DNA of 64,000 nt from the NCBI RefSeq assembly GCF_009831215.1, contig NZ_WUTW01000002.1:1103444-1167443 (forward strand), given 5' to 3'. The notes beneath the pieces are model-generated. The model did not search any database. It saw nothing but the letters and a program-made list of their open reading frames with translations, and was not told the origin of the DNA. Positions 56,225 through 64,000 of the stretch are shown one piece after another; position 1 is the stretch's first letter; every line of letters starts with the position of its first letter. The position numbers and the translations under genes were made by a program. Source of the DNA: Actinomadura rayongensis (GTDB taxonomy: Bacteria; Actinomycetota; Actinomycetes; Streptosporangiales; Streptosporangiaceae).

Positions 56225-56869
56225 ATGACCGCCAAGCCGCGCCTGCGCGCGGACGCGCAGCGCAGCGTCGCCAAGCTCACCGCCGCCGCGGTCGAGCTGT
56301 TCTCCGAACGCGGCCTGGACTGCCCGCTGGAGGAGATCGCCCGCCGCGCCGGGGTGAGCACCGGGACGCTCTACCACCGCTTCGGGACGCGCGAGGCGCT
56401 GATCGACGCGGTCGTGCCGGACGTCGCCGCCGCCAAGCTCGACGCCGTCGTCCGGCACGCCGAGGAGGGCGCCGAGCCGTGGGACCGGTTCGTCCGGTAC
56501 GTGGAGGGCATCGGGGCGCTGATGGCCGACGACCCCGCGCTCGGCGACGTCGTCACCCGCCGCTTCGCCGACACGCCCCGGCTCGCGGCCGTCTGCGCGG
56601 AATCCTTCGCGCGCGGCCACGCGTTCGCGGCGGCGGCGCGGGCGGACGGGTCGCTGCGCGCCGACTTCAGCCCGCACGACCTCGTGCTCGTCTTCGAGGC
56701 GGTCGCCGCGCAAGCCGCCGCCGTCCGGCACGCCGCGCCGGACGCCTGGCGGCGCGGGCTGGCGTTCACGCTCGACGGGCTGCGCGCCGCCGCCGCGCGT
56801 CCGCTGCCGGTCGGGCCGCTGACCGCCGAGCAGGCCGCCGCGGCGGCCCACCGCGCGGATCAGAAGTAG
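56225..56869 (+). CDS. TetR family transcriptional regulator
   Basis: The 214-residue protein has the TetR helix-turn-helix: KLTAAAVELFSERGLDCPLE, then IARRAGVSTGTLYHRFGTRE, followed by a ligand-binding helical domain of the TetR_C_33-like kind. ATG 56225 follows GGGGGG. It probably represses itself and the divergent SDR-like gene. Its 3' end overlaps the convergent PLP-enzyme gene by ten bases. Confidence 0.9.
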   Translation: MTAKPRLRADAQRSVAKLTAAAVELFSERGLDCPLEEIARRAGVSTGTLYHRFGTREALIDAVVPDVAAAKLDAVVRHAEEGAEPWDRFVRYVEGIGALMADDPALGDVVTRRFADTPRLAAVCAESFARGHAFAAAARADGSLRADFSPHDLVLVFEAVAAQAAAVRHAAPDAWRRGLAFTLDGLRAAAARPLPVGPLTAEQAAAAAHRADQK

Positions 56870-58062
56870 GTGCGGATGAGGTCCACGACGGTGTAGGCGT
56901 CGTCCACGACCGGGATGACCTGCCACTTGTCGAACGCCGTGCACGGGTGGGAGATCCCGAAGCAGACCAGATCGCCCGGACGGACGCCGTCGCCCGCCAC
57001 GAACGCGTGGTGGTCGGCCGTGCCGGTGACGCGCAGGCCGTCGGCGGGCTCGGCCGTGCCGTCCGGACGGCGGACGCGCAGCGGCACGGGCAGCCCGGCG
57101 TCGTAGGGCGCCTCCCGCTTGCCCATCCCGACGATCGCGAGGCCCGGTTCGGGCACGGACGTCACCTGCGCCCACAGTTCCAGCGCCGCGTCCAGCGAGC
57201 CGGGGACGCGGTTGAACGGCGTCTTCTCGACATACAGCCCGTGGTCGTGCGACACGTACGCGCCGCTGCGCAGGACGACCGTGAGGTCGTGCCCGGGCAG
57301 CCAGTCGCCGCCGAGCCGGTCCGCGACCAGGTCGAAGTAGGCGCTGCCGCCCGCGCTGACGATCACGTGGTCCGGCAGCAGGCCGGCGAGTGCGCAGGTG
57401 GCCTCGCGGAGGGCGTCCAGGTAGGCGGCGGCGCCGTCCGGGTCGGTGAACATGCCCTCGTAGCCGGACACGCCGGCCAGCTCGGTGCCGGGCGCGTCCA
57501 CGACGGCCCGCGCCACCTTCGTCAGCTCGGCGACGGTCCGGCAGCCGGTGCGCCCGTCCGCGTGGCCCAGCTCGACCAGGACGCGGAACGGGCGCGGCCC
57601 GGCGGCGTCCGCCAGCGCGGCGACGCCGTCCAGCGAGTCGGCGTAGAGCAGCACGTCGAAGCCGTCGGCGATCTCGGCGGCGAGCCAGCGCAGCGCGGTC
57701 GGGTCCAGCAGTTCGTTGGCGAGCAGGACGCGCGGCACCCCGAACCGCCGGTAGGCGAGCACCTGGTTCGCGGTGGCGGCCGTGATGCCCCACGCGCCCG
57801 CGCGGAGCTGCGCGGCGAACACCGACGGCGCCATCGTCGTCTTGCCGTGCGGCGCGAACGCCAGGCCGTGCCGGTCGGCGAACGCGGCGAGCGTCGCGAT
57901 GTTGCGGTCCAGCGCGGCGCGGCGCGCGACCAGGACCGGCCAGGTGAACGGGCCGCCGAACAGGGGGTGGCGGGCGGCGGCGAACGCGGACGCGGCGACC
58001 GGGCCGCCCGGAAGCCAGAGGCCCTTGGTCCGCCAGTCCACGACCTCGTCGGGGATGTCCAC
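56860..58062 (-). CDS. D-threonine aldolase / D-serine deaminase-like PLP enzyme
   Basis: The 400-residue fold-type III enzyme has the PLP-Lys motif P-H-G-K-T-T-M-A-P (about residue 73) of the alanine racemase N-terminal barrel. Its C-terminal D-serine-dehydratase-like domain has the metal ligands in DHHAF and ISHPC. Such enzymes split or deaminate D-amino acids; the substrate is not evident. GTG 58062 lies 6 bases behind GGAGG; an upstream ATG at 58131 lacks support. Confidence 0.8.
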   Translation of the reverse strand: MDIPDEVVDWRTKGLWLPGGPVAASAFAAARHPLFGGPFTWPVLVARRAALDRNIATLAAFADRHGLAFAPHGKTTMAPSVFAAQLRAGAWGITAATANQVLAYRRFGVPRVLLANELLDPTALRWLAAEIADGFDVLLYADSLDGVAALADAAGPRPFRVLVELGHADGRTGCRTVAELTKVARAVVDAPGTELAGVSGYEGMFTDPDGAAAYLDALREATCALAGLLPDHVIVSAGGSAYFDLVADRLGGDWLPGHDLTVVLRSGAYVSHDHGLYVEKTPFNRVPGSLDAALELWAQVTSVPEPGLAIVGMGKREAPYDAGLPVPLRVRRPDGTAEPADGLRVTGTADHHAFVAGDGVRPGDLVCFGISHPCTAFDKWQVIPVVDDAYTVVDLIRTYF

Positions 58063-58166
58063 CGGGAACCTCCGATCGGTCCGGCGCCGGAAAACCGCCC
58101 ACCTGGACGCAGCGCCACCGGACGGTAACATTACGGACTTTCGCGACTCTCCGGGAGGCGTGCCAG

Positions 58167-59480
58167 GTGATCAGCGAGGACATGGACGTCGTACGGGCCC
58201 GCGCGCTGCTCTCGGACTTCGCCGAGGACGCGTGGACCCACGTCGCATGGCTGATCGACGAGGTCGGGATGGACCACGACGCCTACGAACGGCGTCCGCT
58301 GGCACTGCTCGAACCGCTGGAGGACTACATCGCGGAGTTCCCCGACGACGACGCGGACGAGGACCCCTGGGTCGCCCTCCAGATCGCCCTCGCGGCCTAC
58401 CTCGCGGACGTCCTCATCCGGTCGCACGGCGCGCGGTGGGTCGTGGAGGACGTCCCCGGACGCCCCGCGCAGAGTTCCTTCGTCCTCCGCGTCACCGGCC
58501 TGGACGAGCGGACCCGCACGCTCGACCCCGCCGAACTCGTCCGGGAGCACTTCGACCCGGGCGACCCGGACGTGTACGCGCCGGTCGTCCACGGCCTGGA
58601 CCGGGCGCGGGTCACGCCGTGGCACGCCGGGACGGCGCCCGAGGGCCCGCCGACGCCGGTGCAGCGCTGGCTGCTCGGCCTCTGCGCCCACTTCGCGGCG
58701 ATCAACGGCTACCCGGTGGACCGGCTCGGCGGCTCCCCGGACGACCGGATCGGCGCGCTGCGGATGCTGTTCGAGGTGTGGGGCGCCTACGACGCCGACC
58801 TCCTGGACGAGCAGGTCCGCTTCCTGCTCCGGCACGGGATGCGCGCCGAGTTCGAGGAGGGCGCCGCCGTCGCCGCCGCGCTCGCCGACGACGAGCGGGA
58901 CGAGTACGTCCGGCTGCTGCGCGTCGCGCGTCGCATCGGGCTCGGCGAGGACGTGGGCGACGACGTCGGCCCGCTCGCGCGGCTCGTGGAGCTGCGGTAC
59001 GGGTCGGCGTCGGTGGATCTGCTGCCGCATCTCGTCCCGCTGCTGACCGGGGAGCGTCCGCCCGGGCCGGGCGCCGCCGAGCTGAACTGGTTCCTGACGC
59101 AGGCGCTCGGCCGTCCCGACTTCGCCGACGTGGAGGCCGACCGGCTGGAGCTGCACGCCGACCTCGCCTTCCAGGCCAACCGGGGCCGCTACCTGATCTG
59201 GGACGCCGGACGCGCCCTCATGGTGCTCCGCTGGGGCCACATGGTCGGCTGGCTCGACGCCGAGGACTGCTGGAGGCGCATCCTGCCCTCGGCGCGGGCC
59301 GTCCAGCAGCGGTACGTGTCGTGGCGGGACATGGCGGCCTGCTACTTGCAGGCGCGCTACCTCTGGGCGGGACGCGAACCGATCAACCAGGGTCGTTACG
59401 AGGACGTCGTCCGCGACCTCGCCGCCGACCCGGACGGGCCGTGGAGCCTCCCGTGGGACCTCCCGCTCGATCCCGACTAG
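58167..59480 (+). CDS. DUF1266 domain protein
   Basis: The 437-residue protein has an N-terminal part without recognised family (very acidic, EDYIAEFPDDDADEDPW), and a C-terminal domain with WDAGRALMVLRWGHMVGWLD and VSWRDMAACYLQARYLWAG, the hallmarks of DUF1266. DUF1266 proteins occur with YwqJ-like and conflict-related genes, but their activity is unknown. GTG 58167 follows GGGAGG. It is convergent with hmgA, 4 bases apart. Confidence 0.8.
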   Translation: MISEDMDVVRARALLSDFAEDAWTHVAWLIDEVGMDHDAYERRPLALLEPLEDYIAEFPDDDADEDPWVALQIALAAYLADVLIRSHGARWVVEDVPGRPAQSSFVLRVTGLDERTRTLDPAELVREHFDPGDPDVYAPVVHGLDRARVTPWHAGTAPEGPPTPVQRWLLGLCAHFAAINGYPVDRLGGSPDDRIGALRMLFEVWGAYDADLLDEQVRFLLRHGMRAEFEEGAAVAAALADDERDEYVRLLRVARRIGLGEDVGDDVGPLARLVELRYGSASVDLLPHLVPLLTGERPPGPGAAELNWFLTQALGRPDFADVEADRLELHADLAFQANRGRYLIWDAGRALMVLRWGHMVGWLDAEDCWRRILPSARAVQQRYVSWRDMAACYLQARYLWAGREPINQGRYEDVVRDLAADPDGPWSLPWDLPLDPD

Positions 59481-59484
59481 TGAC

Positions 59485-60669
59485 CTACCGCGACCAGGAC
59501 CAGGCATAGGACGGGTCCTCGCACGCCGTGGCCGCCTCGCCCAGCTCCAGCGGACGGAACGTGTCGACCATGACGGCCAATTCGTCGAAGAACTCAACGC
59601 CGATGCCCCGTTCGTAGGCGCCGGGCTGCGGACCGTGGGGGTGGCCTCCGGGGTGCAGGGACAGCGAGCCTTGCGCGATGCCCGAACCCTTGCGCGCCTC
59701 GTAGTCACCGCCGACGTAGACCATGACCTCGTCCGAATCGACGTTCGAGTGGTAGTACGGGACGGGTATCGCCAGCGGGTGGTAGTCCACCTTGCGCGGC
59801 ACGAAACTGCACACCACGAAGTTCGGCCCCTCGAACACCTGGTGGACGGGCGGCGGCTGGTGGACGCGGCCCGTCAGCGGCTCGAAGTCCCGGATGTTGA
59901 ACGTGTAGGGATAGAGGCAGCCGTCCCAGCCCACCACGTCGAACGGGTGCGCGGCGTAGGTGAGGCGGGTGCCCGCCAGGCCGGCGGACGTGCGGTGCTT
60001 GACGAGCACCTCCACGTCCGCGCCCTCGTGCTGGACCACGGCGTTCGGTGCGTGCAGGTCCCGTTCGCAGTAGGGCGCGCTCTCCAGGAACTGGCCGTAC
60101 CGCGACAGGTACCGCTTCGGCGGCGCAATGTGCCCGGACGCCTCGATCACGTACGCGCGCAGCGGCCGGTCCCCCGTCGGCACCCAGCGGTGCGTGGTGG
60201 ACGCGGGCAGCACCACGTAGTCGCCCTGCTCGGCCGGGAGCGCGCCGAAGACCGTCTCGACCGTCGCCGTCCCGGACTCGACGTAGACGACCTCGTCGCC
60301 GGTCGCGTTGCGGTAGAGCGGCGACGGGGCCGTCCCGGCGACGTACGACAGCCGCACGTCGGCGTTGCCGAGCACGAGACGGCGTCCGGTGACGACGTCG
60401 GTCCGCGCGTGCGCGGCCTCCGGGAACAGGTCGTGCAGCCGGAGGTGGCGCGGCTTCAGCGGATGGTTCGGGACCGTCCTCGCCTCGGGCGCCTCCCAGA
60501 CGCGGGAGTCCGTGATCGCCGACGGCAGGGAGCGGTGGTAGAGCAGCGACGCGTCGGACGAGAAGCCCTCCTCGCCCATCAGCTCCTCGTAGTACAGCGT
60601 GCCGGACGCGTCCCGGTGCTGCGTGTGGCGTTTGGGCGGTACGTCGCCGACCCGGCGGTAGTGGGCCAC
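59485..60669 (-). CDS. hmgA: Homogentisate 1,2-dioxygenase
   Basis: HmgA opens the ring of homogentisate in tyrosine and phenylalanine breakdown. The 394-residue cupin protein has the iron-ligand regions PYYHSNVDSDEVMVY (His and Glu) and LHPGGHPHGPQPG (His), and the N-terminal RHTQHRDASGTLYYEELMG found in the family. GTG 60669 follows GAGGAGGAACC. No other tyrosine-catabolism gene is next to it. Confidence 0.9.
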   Translation of the reverse strand: MAHYRRVGDVPPKRHTQHRDASGTLYYEELMGEEGFSSDASLLYHRSLPSAITDSRVWEAPEARTVPNHPLKPRHLRLHDLFPEAAHARTDVVTGRRLVLGNADVRLSYVAGTAPSPLYRNATGDEVVYVESGTATVETVFGALPAEQGDYVVLPASTTHRWVPTGDRPLRAYVIEASGHIAPPKRYLSRYGQFLESAPYCERDLHAPNAVVQHEGADVEVLVKHRTSAGLAGTRLTYAAHPFDVVGWDGCLYPYTFNIRDFEPLTGRVHQPPPVHQVFEGPNFVVCSFVPRKVDYHPLAIPVPYYHSNVDSDEVMVYVGGDYEARKGSGIAQGSLSLHPGGHPHGPQPGAYERGIGVEFFDELAVMVDTFRPLELGEAATACEDPSYAWSWSR

Positions 60670-60718
60670 GGTTCCTCCTCGGACGTGCTCCGTGATCCCT
60701 ACCCCGGCCGCCGGAGCG

Positions 60719-61156
60719 TCAGGCGTTCAGGCCGAAGAAGTGGCTCCCGCCGCCGATGATGAGGTGCCCGCCCTTGCCGACGGCGATCTGCGCGCCGCCC
60801 GAGGTGTTCTCCAGCCGGACGTCGGTGAACGTGACGTTCGCGTCGGGCGCGATGTCCAGCAGCGCGCGTGGACCGCTCCACTGGATGGCCGAGCCCGCGC
60901 CGTCCACCCCGGTGTCGCGCGTGACGCGCGGCAGCGCCGCCCGCGCCGCCGCCGGGGCCTTGACGGTGTACACGCACTCCTTCGCCAGATGGATCTCCCC
61001 GCCCGCGCGGAACGCCTTCGCAAGCGCCCTGGCGTCGCCGGTGCCCCCGTGGCACGGCACGACGCCCTTCGCCAGCGCGCGCGGAAGCGTGGTCTGCGGG
61101 GCCGCCAGCGCGAGCGCGGCGAGCGCCGTCCCGGTGAGACTGCGGCGGAGCTTCAT
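60719..61156 (-). CDS. Secreted short β-helix-like protein
   Basis: The 145-residue protein has a signal peptide (MKLRRSLTGTALAALALAA, cleavage near R-A-L-A) and a mature domain with two Cys and short regular strands (GGEIHLAKECVYTV, NVTFTDVRLENTSGGAQIAV, HLIIGGGSHFFG). These resemble two or three turns of a parallel β-helix as in pectate-lyase-like proteins, but too few for a complete enzyme. ATG 61156 follows GAGGGGGA. Confidence 0.65.
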   Translation of the reverse strand: MKLRRSLTGTALAALALAAPQTTLPRALAKGVVPCHGGTGDARALAKAFRAGGEIHLAKECVYTVKAPAAARAALPRVTRDTGVDGAGSAIQWSGPRALLDIAPDANVTFTDVRLENTSGGAQIAVGKGGHLIIGGGSHFFGLNA

Positions 61157-61497
61157 GGTCGTTCCCCCTCGCGACAGGATCATTACCTTGAGTGATGTTC
61201 CAACACGGAGAGTACGGAAAACGCGATGAGCGCACGGGGCGCCACCCCGAACCGGGTGGCGCCGCGTGCGCTCTCGTCGTCCCGGCGCGCAGGACGGGTC
61301 AGCCCCTGAACGACCCGTCCGGGTGTGCGCCGGCGAAACGCGGGCGGTGGCCGCTCCCCCCGAGACGGCCACCCGCACCGACTCTGTGAAGGTAGGGCCT
61401 ACTCCACGGTAAGTTCACGTGTTGTCATCACCCTGCGACGGACGGTCGATATCAAGCGACGAACGGCCACCCCTTCGGACGCCCGCCCGCCGGGTCG
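61157..61497. other. Non-coding spacer with a strong hairpin
   Basis: No gene is seen in 341 bases between two minus-strand genes. GGCGCCACCC (61238-61247) and GGGTGGCGCC (61254-61263) form a perfect 10-bp stem with a 6-base loop. It may terminate the flavoprotein operon or lie in the leader of the secreted-protein gene. Confidence 0.55.
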
Positions 61498-62703
61498 TTA
61501 GACGTGGGTGAGGTGGTCGGTGGGGCGGGGGCCGCGGGTGCGGGACGCGATGGCGCGGGCCAGGCGGGACGCCGCGAAGTCCGTTCCGTGGACGAAGCGC
61601 ATCACCGGGCCGAAGGACGCCGCCGCCGCGAGGCCCGCGAAGTACAGGTCCGGCGCGGACGACTGGAACGTCCGGTCCAGGCGCGGCGAGCCGTTCCAGC
61701 GGGCGAGGCCCGCGCGCAGAGCCGGGGCGAGGGCCGGGATGCGGTCCAGGTCCGGGACGAAGCCGGTCGCGGCGATGACGTGGTCGGCCGTGACGCGCTC
61801 GGGCCCGTCCGGGCCCTGGGTGAAGACGACGGCGCGGCCGGCGTCCTCGCGGGCGCGGGTGACGCGGTGGCCGAGCAGCGTCCGGACGCGCTCGTCGAAG
61901 CGGTCGCGCAGCCACCACGCGCCCGCCGGGCCGAGCGTGGTCGCGACGATCCGGCGCCGCGTCCGGTAGGGCAGGAGGCGGGTCGTGGCGGGCCGCTCGG
62001 ACCACAGCCACGTCCGCCAGCCGCGCCCGAGGCCGTGCAGCGGCGCGGACGGCAGCCGCCCGCCCGCCTCATGCGGAACCGTGTTCCACATGAGCCGGGA
62101 CGTCCGGGCGACGAGCGTCGGGCGCGCGCCCTGCTCGGCGAGCAGCACGGCCGTCTCCAGCGCGGACTGGCCCGCGCCGACGACCACGACGTCCCGGTCC
62201 CGGAACGCGCCGAGGTCGCGGTGGTCGGAGCTGTGCGACACCAAAGGCGCCGGAAGGTCCATCAGCTCGCCGGGGATGTGCGCGAACGGCCCCACGCCGA
62301 CCGCGACGACCACCGACGCCGTCCGCACCGTCTCGCCCGTCGCCAGCACGACCCGGTAGCCGGTGTGGTCCGGCTCGATCCGCTCCGCGCGGGTGACCTC
62401 GGCGGGCGGCGCGGCGCGCTCGGCGAACCAGCGGCCGTAGGCGGTGAACACCTCCAGCGGGACGGGGTCGCCGATGGCCGCCGCGTCCGGCGCGTAGTCC
62501 GGGAACGCCAGGCCGGGCAGCGGCGCGCCCAGGCTGGACGCGAACGGCTCCGACTTCAGGCACATCCCGACCGGCATGTGCTCGTCCCAGAACTGCATCG
62601 GCGTACCGATCAGCCTCGTCTCGACACCACGCTCCCGCAGATGCGCCGCCGCTGACAGGCCATAAGGACCCGCACCGACAACCACCGCACCGATCCGCGT
62701 CAT
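61498..62703 (-). CDS. FAD/NAD(P)-binding flavin monooxygenase-like protein
   Basis: The 401-residue protein has two Rossmann motifs, VVVGAGPYGLSAAAHL (FAD, about residue 8) and VVVVGAGQSALETAVLL (NADPH, about 168). It also has a late A-T-G-F-V-P-D (about 325), the plan of N-hydroxylating and Baeyer-Villiger-type flavin monooxygenases. The substrate is unknown. Its ATG overlaps the stop of the ATP-grasp gene (ATGA), so the two proteins probably act in one pathway, such as making a modified amino acid or peptide-like product. Confidence 0.85.
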   Translation of the reverse strand: MTRIGAVVVGAGPYGLSAAAHLRERGVETRLIGTPMQFWDEHMPVGMCLKSEPFASSLGAPLPGLAFPDYAPDAAAIGDPVPLEVFTAYGRWFAERAAPPAEVTRAERIEPDHTGYRVVLATGETVRTASVVVAVGVGPFAHIPGELMDLPAPLVSHSSDHRDLGAFRDRDVVVVGAGQSALETAVLLAEQGARPTLVARTSRLMWNTVPHEAGGRLPSAPLHGLGRGWRTWLWSERPATTRLLPYRTRRRIVATTLGPAGAWWLRDRFDERVRTLLGHRVTRAREDAGRAVVFTQGPDGPERVTADHVIAATGFVPDLDRIPALAPALRAGLARWNGSPRLDRTFQSSAPDLYFAGLAAAASFGPVMRFVHGTDFAASRLARAIASRTRGPRPTDHLTHV

Positions 62704-63878
62704 TTCAATCCTTTCGTCAGGACCCGGGCGACGCTCGCCCGGGCCATCGCGAAGAACGGGCCGGGATCGGCCCGGTCGAACCAGGCCGTCTCCCCGGACG
62801 CCGTCAGCTCCCGGAAGCGGCCGAGCGCGCCGGGCGTGCGCAGCGCCCGCCGCAGGTACTGGTTCTCCACCACGAGCGTCCGGCCGGGCCGGGGGACGGC
62901 CGGGGGCACCGCGCGGCCCGACGCGTCGAGGTGCAGGACGGCCGCGAGGTCCAGCCCGCGCCCGTCGGTGAACAGCCGGAACTGCGCGCCGAGCCGCGGG
63001 TTGACGTCCAGCAGCCGGTACACGCCCGCCGCCGCGTCGTAGCGGAAGTCCAGGTCCACGACGCCCCGGCAGCCGAGCGCGCCCGCGACGCCGGTCGCCA
63101 GCTCGTCCAGCTTCGGGTTGTGGACCCACTCGCCCGCGACCGTGTGGCCGGTGTGCTCGGGGTAGGCGACGTGCTTGCGCCCGGTCGCGCTGAACAGGCA
63201 CACGCCGGAACCGTCGAAATATGCCTGGTAGAACCAGTCGCCGCCGGGCGGGACGAGCCGCTGGAGCAACAGCGGCCCGGCCGCGTCCCCCGCCGCCGCG
63301 AACAACCGCTCGGCGTGCTCGGCGGAACGGACGAGCGTCGTGCTCCGCGCCCCCGGCGCCAGCAGCCACGGCCGCGCCCACTTGGCGATCAGCGGCAGGC
63401 CGAGCTTGGCGACCAGCTCGTCCAGGTGGTCGCGCGACCCGGGCCGGTGGCACTCGGGGACGGCGATGCCCCGCCGCTCGCACGCGTCCGTCAGCGCGGC
63501 CTTGTCGGCGACGCGGCGCGGCGTCCCGGACGGCGGCAGCACGAAATGCGCGGCCAGGGCGGAGGCGTGCTCGGCCGTGAAGATCGCCATGGCGTCGTCC
63601 AGCGGGACGAGCAGCGCGCGCCGCCCGATCCGCTCCGCGTCGGCCGCGAGCCGCGCCAGCAGCGCGCCCGGCCGCGCGGCGGACGGCTCCCCCGGCATCC
63701 GCGACCGCAGGTACCGCGATGCCGCCGCGGGCTGCGGCCGTCCGGCCAGGTCGGCGTGGACGGCGACGCCGCGCCGCCCGAACGACCGGATCGCCCCGAG
63801 CGTCCCGTGGTGGAACGGGTTCGGATCGGTGCGCAGCAGCAGGACGGGCAGCTCGGGGTCCAGCACGGGCGCTCTCAT
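62700..63878 (-). CDS. ATP-grasp ligase-like protein
   Basis: The 392-residue protein has an N-terminal Rossmann-like domain, ADKAALTDACERRGIAVP and PLIAKWARPW (ATP-binding Lys), then Mg-ligand motifs D-L-D-F-R-Y and L-L-D-V-N-P-R-L-G. ATP-grasp enzymes of this kind join a carboxylate to an amine or thiol through an acyl phosphate. Both its ends overlap neighbouring genes by ATGA, which points to a tightly co-translated biosynthetic operon. The acceptor is unknown. Confidence 0.85.
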   Translation of the reverse strand: MRAPVLDPELPVLLLRTDPNPFHHGTLGAIRSFGRRGVAVHADLAGRPQPAAASRYLRSRMPGEPSAARPGALLARLAADAERIGRRALLVPLDDAMAIFTAEHASALAAHFVLPPSGTPRRVADKAALTDACERRGIAVPECHRPGSRDHLDELVAKLGLPLIAKWARPWLLAPGARSTTLVRSAEHAERLFAAAGDAAGPLLLQRLVPPGGDWFYQAYFDGSGVCLFSATGRKHVAYPEHTGHTVAGEWVHNPKLDELATGVAGALGCRGVVDLDFRYDAAAGVYRLLDVNPRLGAQFRLFTDGRGLDLAAVLHLDASGRAVPPAVPRPGRTLVVENQYLRRALRTPGALGRFRELTASGETAWFDRADPGPFFAMARASVARVLTKGLK

Positions 63879-64000
63879 TTCACGGGGGGCGCGCCGAAGC
63901 CGGCGACGTCGAGGGTCAGGGCGGCGAGCGCGGCGTAGGTGACGTCCGCGTCGTAGGCGGTGGCGGCGCGGGCGGCGGCGACGCCCTCGGCGGCGGTGCG
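63875..64000 (-). CDS. C-terminal end of an unidentified operon gene (5' part outside window)
   Basis: The frame is open from the window edge to a TGA at 63875-63877 that overlaps the ATG of the ATP-grasp gene. The visible 41 residues are Ala-rich (ARAATAYDADVTYAALAAL) and end VAGFGAPPVK. They do not identify the family. It is the upstream cistron of the ATP-grasp/flavoprotein operon. Confidence 0.65.
   Translation of the reverse strand, partial: RTAAEGVAAARAATAYDADVTYAALAALTLDVAGFGAPPVK

Noticed and set aside
61498-63483. Long minus-strand frame that joins the flavoprotein to an N-terminal extension
   Set aside because: The extension is antisense-frame shadow of the ATP-grasp gene; the ATG at 62703 begins the FAD motif correctly and overlaps the upstream stop.

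Overview
This 64 kb window is GC-rich (well above 70% in most coding parts). It carries actinobacterial marker genes: a BldG-type anti-sigma antagonist, an Rv3649-like helicase, MarP, a tad pilus locus with Ssd, DUF397 and DUF5753 proteins, and replication-relaxation proteins. I infer a filamentous actinomycete, most likely of the Streptosporangiales (Actinomadura-like); the sequence alone does not fix the genus.

Layout. 1-4.3 kb: the end of a WD40 gene, then a flavin monooxygenase, an α/β hydrolase and a PadR regulator. 4.3-10 kb: an orphan small gene coupled to two large HEAT-type paralogues that look circularly permuted relative to each other, and a membrane protein. 10-17 kb: a conserved core block (nth, Nudix hydrolase, marP, ephE-like hydrolase fused to DUF309, holin-like membrane protein, nhaA). 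17-28 kb: a tad pilus locus split in two, with ssd-tadA-tadB-tadC on the minus strand and DUF4244-tadE-Rv3654c-like genes on the plus strand; a pentapeptide protein, a degenerate Fic-like protein and acsA lie between them. 28-35 kb: a secreted FnIII protein, a LapA-like protein, the DUF1998 helicase and the bldG pair. A string of unrelated degenerate tandem-repeat arrays starts at or next to the stop codons of tadC, tadB, tadE, the FnIII gene and the LapA-like gene.

35-40 kb is an accessory stretch: secreted and lipoproteins, and a divergent HTH / zinc-cluster / small membrane protein module bracketed by two 69-bp direct repeats. 40.5-43.6 kb holds two BlaI-type repressors, an M56 (BlaR1-like) peptidase and a glycosyltransferase, with three palindromic operators that tie them together. 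A PAP2 phosphatase follows.

44.4-54.5 kb is an integrated mobile element of lower GC. It has three stacked inverted repeats at its left side, a minus-strand operon of orphan genes, an XRE/DUF397 regulator pair, a VirD4/TraG-like coupling ATPase, a replication-relaxation protein, small membrane proteins, a lipoprotein, an excisionase-like HTH protein and a tyrosine integrase. I could not find its att duplication.

54.7-64 kb returns to chromosome-like genes: a zinc-ribbon peptide, an HTH protein, a divergent SDR/TetR pair, a D-threonine-aldolase-like PLP enzyme, a DUF1266 protein, homogentisate dioxygenase, a secreted short β-helix protein, and an overlapping flavoprotein/ATP-grasp operon that runs off the window end.
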